Counted from the first letter of the stretch, positions 17,252 through 26,271 are shown. The stretch is DNA of 64,000 bases from Haladaptatus halobius (GCF_020618475.1 NZ_CP085335.1:1798001-1862000); one strand, 5' to 3'. Notes: generated from the letters alone by a model not told the origin. Numbers and translations are program-made.

Positions 17252-18321
17252 CCCCGGACGAACTGGTAAGCTCGTTTCGCGGCGTCCATGGTCTTTCCGC
17301 TCGATTCGACGAGGTAGTAGGGGACGAGGTCGGCACCGAACTTGGCTTTGTACCGACAGAGTCGCTCCGTGTTCGCTCCCATCAGGTCGTAGGTCGTCAC
17401 GGATTCGACGGGCGACCCCTCCACGATATCCTCGATGATGCGCCAGTGGACGAGGCTGTTCACGCTCGTCCCCTCGTAGACGGCGCGAGCGCCGCCCTGC
17501 CAGAAGTACGCCGCGTCGTTCGAGTAGAGGGCGGTGATGCCGCTCAGGTAGTTTCCGGACGAGTCGCGGGCGACGTAGGTCTGGGCGCGCTCGTCGAGCC
17601 CCTCCCAGAGGTCGCGGACGTACTCCCACGAGAGACCGAGCGTCTCGCCCTGTTCGTCGTACCGGGCGACCATGTCCTCGTACACCTCCCGAGCGCCGTC
17701 GATTCCCTCGCGGGTGACGGTTACGTCGAGTTCCTTCGCGTCCCGAATCTCGCGGCGGAGGCTCTTGCTGAACGATTTCATGACCGCATCCGGCTCGGTC
17801 GATTCGAGGTCGAGGTGGTAGGTGAAGTACGGTTCGACGTTCAGGTCGCCCCAGACGTAGGGTCGGGGGTCGCCGTACTCCGTCCCGCAGAGCATTCGAA
17901 ACAGGGTCAGCCCGGACTCCATCTGCTCGCCGACTCGCCGGGCGACCGGCGAGTCGAAGCCGACCTGCGCGAACCGTTCCGCGTAGTCGGTTCGAATCTG
18001 GTCGAGCACCTCCTGGGTGAACTCGCGGTTGACTTTCTCTTGCTTTCGCCGTTTCGGACTCGTCGGCATCAATATCGGTCCGAGCCGCGGTACAGCCATC
18101 CCCGGCGGCGGCGAAAGGGCGGCGGTTCCCAGCGGCCCGTTCCGGACAACGACCGGGAGCAGCGCGATAGCTTGCTGTCCCTTGAAGCCCCCGAACAGGC
18201 GGAGTTCACCGGCCGCGTGGCGCTCGATGGCGGCCAGCGCCTCTGGCTGGTGGAACACCTCGAACCCGTCCAAGGGAAGTGCGTCGTCCCATTCTGTGAG
18301 GTCTAGACGTTCGACTCTCAT
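17248..18321 (-). CDS. FemAB-like GNAT-fold acyl/aminoacyltransferase (copy 1)
   Basis: These 357 residues match the tandem-GNAT organisation of FemAB/BioF2-like proteins in polysaccharide clusters. The first half has GFEVFHQPEALAAIERHA, GGFKGQQAIALLPVVV and SPPPGMAVPRLGPIL. The second half has SKSLRREIRDAKEL, ITALYSNDAAYFWQGG and TTYDLMGANTERLCRYKAKF. Relatives attach amino acids to cell-wall precursors or acylate sugars. In an archaeon without murein the acceptor is presumably the local glycan. A paralogue with the same motif order lies at 30236. The start lies 34 bases after an ATAACAAAG motif, which makes it first in its unit. Confidence 0.75.
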   Translation of the reverse strand: MRVERLDLTEWDDALPLDGFEVFHQPEALAAIERHAAGELRLFGGFKGQQAIALLPVVVRNGPLGTAALSPPPGMAVPRLGPILMPTSPKRRKQEKVNREFTQEVLDQIRTDYAERFAQVGFDSPVARRVGEQMESGLTLFRMLCGTEYGDPRPYVWGDLNVEPYFTYHLDLESTEPDAVMKSFSKSLRREIRDAKELDVTVTREGIDGAREVYEDMVARYDEQGETLGLSWEYVRDLWEGLDERAQTYVARDSSGNYLSGITALYSNDAAYFWQGGARAVYEGTSVNSLVHWRIIEDIVEGSPVESVTTYDLMGANTERLCRYKAKFGADLVPYYLVESSGKTMDAAKRAYQFVRG

Positions 18322-18355
18322 TCGTTGTCTCGCCAGTCGATAGCGTCGGTTTTCA

Positions 18356-18364
18356 CTTTGTTAT
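18356..18364 (-). promoter_or_regulatory. ATAACAAAG motif before the FemAB/DUF354 unit
   Basis: Exact copy on the minus strand, ending 34 bases before the ATG at 18321. It lies in the 92-base gap after the upstream deacetylase gene. Confidence 0.65.
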
Positions 18365-18413
18365 CCCCCGCCTGCCGGGGAGAAGGAACGTCCGATGTCG
18401 GTTCAGGCGAGGG

Positions 18414-19307
18414 CTACGTCCGGCGCAGACCCGCCGTGCCGGCGGTTCTCCGATTCTGGGACGCGATGCAGTCGGAGAGGTCGCCCGGCGGCCCGACCCA
18501 CGCGCCCATCTCCAGCGCCGCCTCGACGAGGCGGCGATAGAGACGGCGGTGGCCGGTGAACTCCTCGGCGAACATCCGCGGGTGCCAGAGGACGGTCATG
18601 ACCGCGTCGTTCGCCGCCGCCTCCGCCAGCAGGTTCTCGCACACCTCCCACGCCCGATCGAACTCGGTGCCGGGGTCGGGAACCGCGATGTCCATCATCG
18701 TGAGCGGGAAGACGAGGAAATCGTCGTCGAACGGTCGTTGCACTTCGTAACCGTGCTGGAATCCGCAGTCGGTGCTCGACCCAAGCGACGCGTCGTACTC
18801 GAGACCGATATCGGCGTGGTGTTCCCACGTCGACTCGGCGCGGTTCAGGTGGTGTTGGCGACCGCCGCGAATCCGGTGGCCCAGCGCGGCCTCCAGCGCC
18901 GCCTTCTGTTCGCGGAGCGCGTCGGGGTCGTCGTAGGAGTCGTACGAGCCGTGGAGACCGACCTCCCAACCGCCGTCGTCCAAGTCGTGGAGCACGTCGA
19001 GGATGTCGGTGTCGAAGAGGTCGTACCGCCCGACGTGTTCGACCCAGTAGCGCGACGCGAGCCACTTCTCCGGCGGTTTCTGGAAGATGGACTCCTCCTG
19101 CAGGAAGTAGAACGCAGAGCGCACGCCCAGCGACTCTTCGAGTTCCATGATCTCCTCGAACTGCCACCACGGGTTGACGCCCGGCAGAAGCGACGAGAGG
19201 TGTTTCGGATTTCGATCCGCCAGCGCGTAGTACAGGGCTTGTAATCCCTTGTACGGTCGGTCGACGTCGTGCGTGAGACAGAGTTCGAACTCGTAATCAT
19301 GTAACAT
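18414..19307 (-). CDS. Polysaccharide-deacetylase-like protein
   Basis: This 297-residue protein carries the NodB motif 1 as CLTHDVDRPY (residues about 9-18), LHGSYDSYDD near 120 in the position of motif 2, and VLWHPRMFAEEF late, giving a metal-binding His. The HxxxH of motif 2 is not exact, so the catalytic metal site may differ from classical chitin deacetylases. It has no signal peptide. It is the last gene of the nucleotide-sugar operon and overlaps the epimerase by 11 bases. A role in removing an acetyl group from the newly made diacetamido sugar or glycan is inferred from context only. Confidence 0.72.
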   Translation of the reverse strand: MLHDYEFELCLTHDVDRPYKGLQALYYALADRNPKHLSSLLPGVNPWWQFEEIMELEESLGVRSAFYFLQEESIFQKPPEKWLASRYWVEHVGRYDLFDTDILDVLHDLDDGGWEVGLHGSYDSYDDPDALREQKAALEAALGHRIRGGRQHHLNRAESTWEHHADIGLEYDASLGSSTDCGFQHGYEVQRPFDDDFLVFPLTMMDIAVPDPGTEFDRAWEVCENLLAEAAANDAVMTVLWHPRMFAEEFTGHRRLYRRLVEAALEMGAWVGPPGDLSDCIASQNRRTAGTAGLRRT

Positions 19308-20352
19308 CGGAGAGCACCTCCATGATACGCTTCGCCGCGTTCCCGTCGCCGTACGGCATCGGCTTCTCGTCGGGTTTCGTCGCACCCGTAACCGTCTCCC
19401 GGATCGCCGCACCGTCGGCACCGACCAGCGCGTTCCACCCGCTCTCGACCGTCTCGACCCACTCCGTCTCCTCGCGGAGCGTGACGCAGGGCGTGTCGAG
19501 GAAGAAGGACTCCTTCTGGACGCCACCCGAATCCGTCGCCACGACGGTCGCCGCGTCGAGCAGGGCGACGAACTGGCGGTAGCCGACCGGGTCGGTCAGC
19601 GTCAGGTCGCGCTTCGCCGCCTCGTACAGGCCGAACTCCTTGAGCCGCGCGACCGTCCGGGGGTGCGCCGGGAGGACGACCTGACGCGGGTCGTCCGCCA
19701 GCGCATCCACGATTGCTTCGAGGCGCGTCGGGTCGTCGGTGTTCGTGTCCCGGTGGACGGTGGCGAGGACGAATTCCTCGTCCGCCACGCCGAAATCCGA
19801 GAGGACGCTCCAGTCGGCGCGCTCTCTCGCCCACAGCAGCGCGTCGTAGCCCACGTCGCCCGTGAAGTGGACGCCCTCCGAGATTCCTTCGTCGGCGAGA
19901 TTTTCCATCGCATCCGGCGAAGGGGCGAGCAGGAGGTCGGCGGCGTGGTCGGTGAGCACGCGGTTCGTCTCCTCCGGGATGTCGCTTCCGCTGCGCATTC
20001 CGGCCTCGACGTGGGCGAGGGGCGGTTCCATCTTCGACGCCGCGATGGCCGCCGCGAGCGTCGAGTTGGTGTCGCCGTAGACGAGCACCGCGTCCGGGTT
20101 CTCGTCCTCGATTCTCGCTTCGAGGCCGGAGAGCATCGCGGCGGTCTGTCTCCCGTGCGAGTCCGACCCGACGCCGAGGTTGGCGTCCGGGCGCGGGATG
20201 TCGAGTTCGTCGAAGAACACCGCCGAGAGTTCGTCGTCGTAGTGTTGGCCGGTGTGGACGAGCAACTCTTCGTGGTCGCGCCGGAGTTCCCGCGAGACGG
20301 CGGCGGCTTTTACGAACTGCGGGCGCGCGCCGACCACGGTGAGCACCTTCAT
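19297..20352 (-). CDS. wecB: UDP-N-acetylglucosamine 2-epimerase (non-hydrolysing) or UDP-2,3-diacetamido-glucuronate 2-epimerase
   Basis: These 351 residues show all epimerase hallmarks: VVGARPQFVKAA at the N-terminus, HTGQHYD, VYGDTNSTLA, HVEAGMRS, PEETNRVLTDH and DSGGVQKESFFLDTPC. The enzyme inverts C2 of a UDP-amino sugar (GlcNAc to ManNAc, or the diacetamido-uronic acid equivalent as in WbpI). The ATG at 20352 is set by the conserved start and overlaps the GT2 stop by four bases. Alongside the dehydrogenase, oxidoreductase, aminotransferase and acetyltransferase of this operon, the WbpI role is at least as likely as WecB. The symbol is the generic family name. Confidence 0.9.
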   Translation of the reverse strand: MKVLTVVGARPQFVKAAAVSRELRRDHEELLVHTGQHYDDELSAVFFDELDIPRPDANLGVGSDSHGRQTAAMLSGLEARIEDENPDAVLVYGDTNSTLAAAIAASKMEPPLAHVEAGMRSGSDIPEETNRVLTDHAADLLLAPSPDAMENLADEGISEGVHFTGDVGYDALLWARERADWSVLSDFGVADEEFVLATVHRDTNTDDPTRLEAIVDALADDPRQVVLPAHPRTVARLKEFGLYEAAKRDLTLTDPVGYRQFVALLDAATVVATDSGGVQKESFFLDTPCVTLREETEWVETVESGWNALVGADGAAIRETVTGATKPDEKPMPYGDGNAAKRIMEVLSDVT

Positions 20353-21317
20353 TCGTCGCGTACCTCCAAGTCCTCGTTCTCCGCCCGGTCGAACACCATC
20401 GCCAGCGCGAGACACGCACCGCCGAGGAGCGCCGCGGTCAGCCCGTCACTCCCCTCGCGTCGCCTGCGAAGCAGGGAGAGCGCTCCCGCGCCGACCCCGA
20501 CCGTCCCGATGCCGTAGAGGAACGCGAGGGGGTGGAAATCCCGGACGAGGTACTTCGCCTTCAACCGCCAGAGGAACCCCCACAGGAGCAGCGCCGAGAG
20601 CTTCGGGACGAATGTCGAGTACCTGATGGTGCTCCGTTCGTTGCCGTACACCGCGGGCATCGTCACGTCGGCGACGCGCATCTCGTGGACGTTCAGCCTG
20701 ACCAGCAGGGCGTTGGCGAAGCCGTAATCGTCGTACACGTCCTCGATGTCGAGCGCCGACAGCGCCCGTCCCGAGATGGCGGTGTAACCGTTCTGCGGGT
20801 CGACCATGCTCCAGTAGCCGCTGGCGACTTTCGTGAGGAAGGTCAAGAGCCAGTTTCCGAAGCTCCGCCACGGCGACATCCCTTCCCGGAAGCCGGGCGT
20901 CGAGAGCCGATTGCCTTTCGCGTAGTCGGCCCGTCCGTCGACGACAGGTTGGATGATGCGCGACAGCATCTCGGGATCCATCTGGCCGTCGCCGGCCATC
21001 ACCGCGGTCACGTCGATGCCGTCCTCGCGGGCGCGACAGTAACCGGTCTTGATGGCCGCGCCGACGCCCCGGTTCTCCGAGTGGCGAATCGGAACAACTC
21101 GTCGGTCGAACGCGCCGGTCGAGACCGCCCCGCCGTCCGCGACCGGGGCGATTCGCTCGGCGTGCGCGCGAATCTCGTCCCACGTCCCGTCGGTCGAGCA
21201 GTCGTCAACGGCGTACACGCGGTCGACGAAGTTCGGAACGGTGTCGATGACGTGTCCGACGAATCCCTCCTCGTTGTACGCCGGAACGACCACGGCGACG
21301 GTGTTTCCCTCGTACAT
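20349..21317 (-). CDS. Family 2 glycosyltransferase (dolichyl-phosphate sugar synthase-like)
   Basis: This 322-residue protein has a GT-A domain at residues 1-230: VAVVVPAYNEEGFVGHVI, VYAVDDCSTDGTWDE (nucleotide-binding Asp), and AVMAGDGQMDPEML with the DxD-like DGQ. SENRGVGAAIKTGY is the conserved loop. Two hydrophobic stretches follow at the C-terminus (LAFLYGIGTVGVGAGALSL and LTAALLGGACLALAMVF), which suggests membrane anchoring as in dolichol-phosphate sugar synthases. It probably loads a sugar onto a polyprenyl phosphate. It is embedded between the dehydrogenase (adjacent, no gap) and the epimerase (4-base overlap), so its donor is likely the sugar made by this operon. Confidence 0.87.
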   Translation of the reverse strand: MYEGNTVAVVVPAYNEEGFVGHVIDTVPNFVDRVYAVDDCSTDGTWDEIRAHAERIAPVADGGAVSTGAFDRRVVPIRHSENRGVGAAIKTGYCRAREDGIDVTAVMAGDGQMDPEMLSRIIQPVVDGRADYAKGNRLSTPGFREGMSPWRSFGNWLLTFLTKVASGYWSMVDPQNGYTAISGRALSALDIEDVYDDYGFANALLVRLNVHEMRVADVTMPAVYGNERSTIRYSTFVPKLSALLLWGFLWRLKAKYLVRDFHPLAFLYGIGTVGVGAGALSLLRRRREGSDGLTAALLGGACLALAMVFDRAENEDLEVRDE

Positions 21318-22673
21318 TCAGTCACCTCCTATGGTGTAGACGCGGTGGGGAGACCACGAGATGTCGAGGGCGTCCCGTCCGTCCACGACCACCATTGGGT
21401 CGAAGGCGGCCCAGTCGATGCCCGCGAACTCCTCGTGGTCGGTCACGAGCACAGCGGCGTCGAAGTCGTAGTCGGCTAGCGATTCGAGTGGGATTTTTTC
21501 TGCGTCGAACCCCTCCGCGTCGTCCAGCACGGGATCGACCGCGAACACCGACGCGCCGCGCTTGGACAGGTCGGCGCAGACGGGTTGCGCCGGGGTCGCC
21601 CGCGTCTCCTCGACGCCGGGGCGGTAGGTCAGCCCGAGCACGAGGACGCGCGAATCGGCCACCGACTTCCCCTCGTCGGCCAGCAGTTCGGCGACCTTTC
21701 TCACCGTGAAGTGGGGCATCGAATCGTTCACCTCGCGGGCGGTGCGAAGCAACGGGAAGTCGGCGTCGAACTGCTCGATGAGGAAGTACGGGTAGTACGG
21801 GATGCAGTGCCCGCCGACGCCCGGCCCCGGTCGGTGGATGTCGCAGAAGGGCTGCGTGTTCGCCGTCTCGATGGCCCCGTTCACGTCGACGCCCGCGTCG
21901 TCGGCGATGGTGGCGAGTTCGTTCGCCAGCGCGATGTTCACGTCGCGGTAGACACCCTCGAACACCTTCACCGCCTCCGCGGTGGTCGCGTTCGGCACCG
22001 GGATAACCTCGTTGTCGGTGAGTTCGCCGTAGACGATTTCCGCGACGCGGGTGCTCTCGTCGTCCACGCCGCCAACGACCTTCGGGTAGGCGCCGCGGAT
22101 ATCCTGCAAGGCTCGACCGCTGGAGGTTCGCTCCGGACACACCGCCACCCCGAATTCGCCCCGCGAAAGGCCGCTCTCTGCTTCCAACAGCGGGAGCAGT
22201 TCGTCGCGGGTCGTCCCCGGCGGCACCGTGCACTCGACCACCACGAGGTCGCCCGGGTCGAGTCCGTCCGCAATGTCTCCCGCGACCGACCGGAGGATTG
22301 CGAGGTCGGGGTCGCGCTCGTCGGTGATGGGCGTCGGGACGATGACGACGTGAACCGACGCCGCGCGCGCCGCCTCGGTCGGCGAATCGACCGCGCGAAG
22401 CGCACCCGACTCGACCGTCTCGCCGACCAGTTCGGCGAGTCCGGGTTCGCGCTTGACGTGGCAGTCGCCCCGGTTGACGATCGCCACCACGTCAGGGTCG
22501 ACGTCGGCACCGACGACGTTGCCGCACGTCTCCGCGTACACCGCGGCGAGCGGGAGGCCCATCTTACCCAGTCCGTAGACGGCGACGGGAATCTCGCCGG
22601 TTCGGAACGCCTCGCGCTGTTCGTCGGCGGTCGCGTCGCTCGCGTAGAGCGTCTGTAGTTCTCGCAGGCTCAC
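21318..22673 (-). CDS. Nucleotide-sugar 6-dehydrogenase (UDP-GlcNAc/UDP-ManNAc dehydrogenase type)
   Basis: These 451 residues have three dehydrogenase domains. The NAD-binding site VAVYGLGKMGLPLAAVYAE is at about 31-49. The middle has VVECTVPPGTTRDELLP, CPERTSSGRALQD and NATTAEAVKVFEGVYRDV. The catalytic Cys lies in GVGGHCIPYYPY at about 288-299, followed by VLGLTYRPGVEETRATP. It oxidises the C6 alcohol of a UDP-amino sugar to the uronic acid with two NAD. The CPERT and GGHCIPYYPY forms are typical of the WecC/WbpA group rather than of UDP-glucose dehydrogenase. It overlaps the oxidoreductase gene by four bases. Confidence 0.9.
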   Translation of the reverse strand: MSLRELQTLYASDATADEQREAFRTGEIPVAVYGLGKMGLPLAAVYAETCGNVVGADVDPDVVAIVNRGDCHVKREPGLAELVGETVESGALRAVDSPTEAARAASVHVVIVPTPITDERDPDLAILRSVAGDIADGLDPGDLVVVECTVPPGTTRDELLPLLEAESGLSRGEFGVAVCPERTSSGRALQDIRGAYPKVVGGVDDESTRVAEIVYGELTDNEVIPVPNATTAEAVKVFEGVYRDVNIALANELATIADDAGVDVNGAIETANTQPFCDIHRPGPGVGGHCIPYYPYFLIEQFDADFPLLRTAREVNDSMPHFTVRKVAELLADEGKSVADSRVLVLGLTYRPGVEETRATPAQPVCADLSKRGASVFAVDPVLDDAEGFDAEKIPLESLADYDFDAAVLVTDHEEFAGIDWAAFDPMVVVDGRDALDISWSPHRVYTIGGD

Positions 22674-23647
22674 CCGAGACGCACCTCCGTCTCGCGCATG
22701 TCGGACGCCAAGTCGTCTATCTTCCGAGCGATTTCCAGCACGCGGAGACCGTCTTCTCCGGTGACCACGGGCGTCGAACCCGAGGTCGCACTCTGCACGA
22801 ACGACCGGAGTTCGTTCTTCAGCGGTTCACCGTTCTCGACGGTCGGGCGCTCGACGATGCTCTCGTGGCGGTAGCGCAGGTCGCCGTTGTCCTCGATGTA
22901 CTCCGGCATGGAGTGGCGGTGTATCTCGACGGACTGGTTGGTGTAATCGACGTTCACCCGGCAATTTTCCGCCGTGATGGAGAGTTTTCGCACCTTCTCT
23001 TGGGTCACCCGACTCGCGGTAAGACCGGCGACGATGCCGCCGCCGAACTTGATGCTCGCGCTGGCGTAGCGGTTATCCCGCGTCCCGACCGCGGCGACGG
23101 AGTCGATATCGTCGCCCACGATGGAGAGGAGAACGTCGAGGTCGTGGATCATCAGATCCATCACCGCGCTCACGTCCACCGCCCGACCCGCCGGAGGCGG
23201 GCCGAGTCGCTGGGCGTCGATGGCGATGATGTCCAAGTCGGAGACGATCTCCGAGAGCGTCCGAATCGCCGGGTTGAATCGCTCGATGTGACCGACCTGC
23301 ACCGTCACGCCCGCCTCCTCGGCGCGCGCCAGCAAGTCCCGCCCCTCCTCCACGTCGGCCACGAAGGGTTTCTCGACGAGGACGTGAACGCCGCCCTCGA
23401 TGCACTTTCGAGCCGTTTCGTAGTGGTAGGGCGTCGGAACGGCGATGGAGATAACATCCGCCTCGTCGATCGCGGTTTCCATGTCGACCGCTCGCGTTCC
23501 ATGGTCGCGGGCCGCTTCCGCCGCCTGCGACTCGTCCACGTCGTGGATGCCGACGAGTTTCACGTTCGGCAGTTCGCTGTAGACGCGAGCGTGGTGACGG
23601 CCCATGCTTCCGACGCCGACGACCGCCGCGTTTACTGGTTCATTCAT
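22670..23647 (-). CDS. Gfo/Idh/MocA oxidoreductase (WbpB-like nucleotide-sugar 3-dehydrogenase)
   Basis: This 325-residue protein has an N-terminal NAD-binding fold (AAVVGVGSMGRHHARVYSE), the family motif VEKPFVADVEEG with Lys and Pro at about 93-95, and a C-terminal beta-sheet domain with VMDLMIHDLDVLLSIVG. In the Wbp pathway this class oxidises C3 of UDP-GlcNAc-uronate to the 3-keto sugar used by the aminotransferase. It is encoded immediately after the aminotransferase with an 8-base overlap, which fits that step. Substrate is inferred from context, since family members are diverse. Confidence 0.85.
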   Translation of the reverse strand: MNEPVNAAVVGVGSMGRHHARVYSELPNVKLVGIHDVDESQAAEAARDHGTRAVDMETAIDEADVISIAVPTPYHYETARKCIEGGVHVLVEKPFVADVEEGRDLLARAEEAGVTVQVGHIERFNPAIRTLSEIVSDLDIIAIDAQRLGPPPAGRAVDVSAVMDLMIHDLDVLLSIVGDDIDSVAAVGTRDNRYASASIKFGGGIVAGLTASRVTQEKVRKLSITAENCRVNVDYTNQSVEIHRHSMPEYIEDNGDLRYRHESIVERPTVENGEPLKNELRSFVQSATSGSTPVVTGEDGLRVLEIARKIDDLASDMRETEVRLG

Positions 23648-24728
23648 AGCTCGTGATAGCTGAAACGATGGTTCGCACGTCGTCTCCCGACAGGCCGGGA
23701 TGCACCGGGAGGGAGAGCACTTCCCGCGAAGCGCGCTCCGCGACCGGAGCGTCGTGGTCGACGTGCTGGTAGGCTGGCTGTTCGTGGATGGGCGTCGGAT
23801 AGTAGACGCCGGTTCCGACCCCCTCCTCTTCGAGGTGGCTTCGAAGCCCCTCGCGATCGTCCGTGCGGACGGTGTACTGGTGGTATACGTGCCGACGGTC
23901 GTCCGGTTCGAACGGCGTTCGAACGCTCGTGTTCCGGAGTCGGTCGGTGAGGCAGCCCGCGTTGGCGCGCCGCGCCTCGTTGTACTTCGGCAGGCGCGAT
24001 AGCTGGACGCGACCGATGGCCGCCGCCACGCTCGTCATCCGGAAGTTGTGGCCGAGGCGGACGTGGTCGTACGAACTGCACCCTCCCTCGCCCATCGGTC
24101 GGCCGTGGTTGACGAAACTCGCCGCGCGCTCTGCCACGTCACGGCGGTCGGTCGTCACCACCCCCCCTTCCCCGGTGGTCATGTTCTTCGTCGGGTAGAA
24201 CGAGAAGCACGCGGCGTCGCCGAACGACCCCGCCTTGCGCCCGTCGTACTCGGCGCCGTGCGCCTGCGCGGCGTCCTCGACCAGCGCGAGGTCGTGGGTC
24301 TCCGCGATATCTCGGAGGTGACCCATCTCCGCCGGAAGGCCGTAGAGGTGCACCGCGAGGATGGCGTCCGCGTCGTGTTCTCGAACCGCCTCCTCCGCGG
24401 CATAGGGGTCGAGGTTGAACATCTCCGGGTCGATGTCGGCGAAGACCGGTTCCGCCTCGGCGAGTCGAATCGCGTTCGCGCTGGCGACGAAGGAGAACGG
24501 CGAAGTGACGACGCGGTCCCCGGAGCCGATACCGAGCGCCGCGAAGGCGGCGTGGAGTGCGGTCGTCCCATTGCTCGCGGCGACGCCGAAATCCGTACCG
24601 CAGAAGGCCGCGAACTCGTCTTCGAATGCTCGGACTTCCGGGCCGTCCGCGAGCTGACCGTCCTCGATGCACGCGACGGTCGCCTTGATCTCCTCGTCGC
24701 CCAACTCCGGGTCGGCAATGGGAATCAA
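23640..24728 (-). CDS. DegT/DnrJ/EryC1/StrS aminotransferase (WbpE-like)
   Basis: This 362-residue PLP-dependent sugar aminotransferase. [17 protein letters not shown] binds the cofactor phosphate, [13 protein letters not shown] supplies the Asp that contacts the pyridine nitrogen, and [13 protein letters not shown] (about 181-193) contains the Schiff-base Lys. [16 protein letters not shown] is also characteristic. It transfers an amino group from glutamate to a keto sugar nucleotide. Flanked by the 3-dehydrogenase and the acetyltransferase, it is likely to aminate C3 of a UDP-3-keto-GlcNAc-uronate. The start overlaps the acetyltransferase stop by four bases. Confidence 0.9.
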   Translation of the reverse strand: MIPIADPELGDEEIKATVACIEDGQLADGPEVRAFEDEFAAFCGTDFGVAASNGTTALHAAFAALGIGSGDRVVTSPFSFVASANAIRLAEAEPVFADIDPEMFNLDPYAAEEAVREHDADAILAVHLYGLPAEMGHLRDIAETHDLALVEDAAQAHGAEYDGRKAGSFGDAACFSFYPTKNMTTGEGGVVTTDRRDVAERAASFVNHGRPMGEGGCSSYDHVRLGHNFRMTSVAAAIGRVQLSRLPKYNEARRANAGCLTDRLRNTSVRTPFEPDDRRHVYHQYTVRTDDREGLRSHLEEEGVGTGVYYPTPIHEQPAYQHVDHDAPVAERASREVLSLPVHPGLSGDDVRTIVSAITSYE

Positions 24729-25303
24729 ATCTCGTTCCCTCCTCGCAGTCGCTCCGGTAGCGGGCGGTGCTCGGCGGGTGCGCCGACGGCGAGTGTGCCG
24801 GGTGGAACGTCGTCCGTCACGACGGCACCGGCGGCGACGAACGCTCCTTCGCCGACCGTGATGCCGGGCAGGAGGGTGGCGTTCGCGCCGACCGACACGT
24901 CGTCTTCGATCGTCGGCCCTTCGAGTTCCTCGTCCCGTCGAATCGGATAGGGGTCGTTGGTGAAGGTGGCGGCGGGGCCGACGAACACGCGGTCGCCGAT
25001 GGTGGTGTTCGTCGGCACGTAGACGTTCGTCTGCATGCTCACGCGCGAACCGATAGACGTCTGCCCGTCGACAACCGTGTTCGTCCCGACGACCACGTCG
25101 TCGCCGATGATCGTCTCTTCTCTGACGAGCGCACCGTGACCAGTCGTGAAGCCGTTTCCGATGGTCACGTCGTCGTAGATAACCGTCCCCGAGCGGATGG
25201 TCGCGTCGTCACCGATGACCGGGGGCGTCGAGTCGTCGGCGTACGCGTAGCCGATCGTCGCGTCCAGGTGGACGCTCCCATCTCGACTCTTCGGTTCGGT
25301 CAC
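24725..25303 (-). CDS. Left-handed beta-helix sugar N-acetyltransferase (WbpD/WlbB-like)
   Basis: This 192-residue protein is made almost entirely of hexapeptide repeats ([51 protein letters not shown]) with the acceptor loop NDPYPIRR and a C-terminal repeat block ending [15 protein letters not shown]. Trimers of this class use acetyl-CoA to acetylate the amino group made by the partner aminotransferase. It is the first gene of the operon. Its start lies 138 bases after an ATAACAAAG motif, and the leader carries a perfect hairpin. The role in 3-N-acetylation is inferred from operon composition. Confidence 0.88.
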   Translation of the reverse strand: MTEPKSRDGSVHLDATIGYAYADDSTPPVIGDDATIRSGTVIYDDVTIGNGFTTGHGALVREETIIGDDVVVGTNTVVDGQTSIGSRVSMQTNVYVPTNTTIGDRVFVGPAATFTNDPYPIRRDEELEGPTIEDDVSVGANATLLPGITVGEGAFVAAGAVVTDDVPPGTLAVGAPAEHRPLPERLRGGNEI

Positions 25304-25390
25304 CGACGATCACCCCTTCGGGGACACGGGTCGCAGGGCGTGTCAGTAGTTGGTAGTGAGTTCATAGGTTGGGTCGTGAACAGCCCGATT

Positions 25391-25408
25391 CCGCCGCACT
25401 CGCGGCGG
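25391..25408 (-). promoter_or_regulatory. Hairpin in the leader of the nucleotide-sugar operon
   Basis: A perfect 7-bp inverted repeat (ccgccgc / gcggcgg) with a 4-base loop sits between the ATAACAAAG motif and the first start codon. It would be part of a leader of roughly 110 bases. Confidence 0.35.
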
Positions 25409-25441
25409 ACAGGCGTTATCCCCTTCATGCCTACCAGTCCT

Positions 25442-25450
25442 CTTTGTTAT
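25442..25450 (-). promoter_or_regulatory. ATAACAAAG motif before the nucleotide-sugar operon
   Basis: Exact copy on the minus strand, 138 bases before the ATG at 25303. It heads the seven-gene operon 25303-18414. Confidence 0.6.
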
Positions 25451-25591
25451 ACGCTCCTTGGCGGGCGGTAGTTCGTGGCTAGTCCCTCCACCGTCACTTG
25501 AATCGGTGTAACGACCGTTACGCGGACGAAATATCGACGTACGCTCCAATCCGGGTCGTGTATGGCGACGCTACCGAGAAACAGTACCGGG

Positions 25592-25600
25592 GTAACAAAG
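25592..25600 (+). promoter_or_regulatory. ATAACAAAG-like motif (GTAACAAAG) before the DUF7344 regulator
   Basis: One mismatch at the first base. It is oriented towards the plus-strand gene, 119 bases before ATG 25720 and divergent from the copy at 25442. Confidence 0.35.
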
Positions 25601-25719
25601 TGGAGAAGGGGCGATAGCCGGTGTATGCGGTGGTGGCATCCGTGACTACAGGGTGGTCACGTACTCGAATGGGGGTGTATTGGTTTCGATGAGTGGTCGT
25701 CAAGCTCCGTCTCTATACG

Positions 25720-26271
25720 ATGGCTAGTTCCGGTCTCTCGCAGGATCAGGTGTTCGAGGTGCTGAAGAGTCCTCGACGGCGATACGCGCTCTACTTCCTT
25801 CGGCGGGAGGGGGGAACCGTCGAACTGTCCGACCTGACCGACCAAGTGGCGGCGTGGGAGAACGACACCACGCCGAGCGGGTTGACGAGCGAGCAGCGAA
25901 AGCGCGTCTATATCTCGCTCTATCAGACGCATCTTCCGAAACTCGACGACGCCGGAATCGTCGAGTACGAGCGCGAGGCGGGCAACGTGCACCTCTCCCG
26001 ACGCGCCCGCGAACTCGACTCCTACCTCGGCGACGTCTCGCAACCGGAGATTCCGTGGGACCGCTACTACCTTGCGCTCTCATTCGGGAGCATCGCGCTC
26101 GTCGGCGGCGTCTGGTTCGAGATCTATCCGCTCTCGCTCCTCTCTGGTCTGGCGGTCGCGGTGATAATTCTGGTCGCGTACGCGCTATCGGCCATCGGCC
26201 AGTATCTCTACTATCGGCGGCGAACCGTGAAGGGAATGCCGCCGGAGCTACGGCGCGCCGAAGGACAGTGA
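25720..26271 (+). CDS. DUF7344-type winged-helix protein with two C-terminal membrane helices
   Basis: This 183-residue protein has a haloarchaeal winged helix at residues 1-105 (VFEVLKSPRRRYALYFL, VELSDLTDQVAAWE, RVYISLYQTHLPKLDDAGIVEYER, the signature of this family). Two hydrophobic helices follow (YYLALSFGSIALVGGVWFEI and SLLSGLAVAVIILVAYAL) and then a basic tail. It is probably a membrane-tethered transcription regulator. It sits divergently from the nucleotide-sugar operon, whose upstream region it shares, so it is a candidate regulator of the glycan genes, although this is inference. The ATG at 25720 is preferred over an upstream in-frame start at 25693. Confidence 0.75.
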   Translation: MASSGLSQDQVFEVLKSPRRRYALYFLRREGGTVELSDLTDQVAAWENDTTPSGLTSEQRKRVYISLYQTHLPKLDDAGIVEYEREAGNVHLSRRARELDSYLGDVSQPEIPWDRYYLALSFGSIALVGGVWFEIYPLSLLSGLAVAVIILVAYALSAIGQYLYYRRRTVKGMPPELRRAEGQ

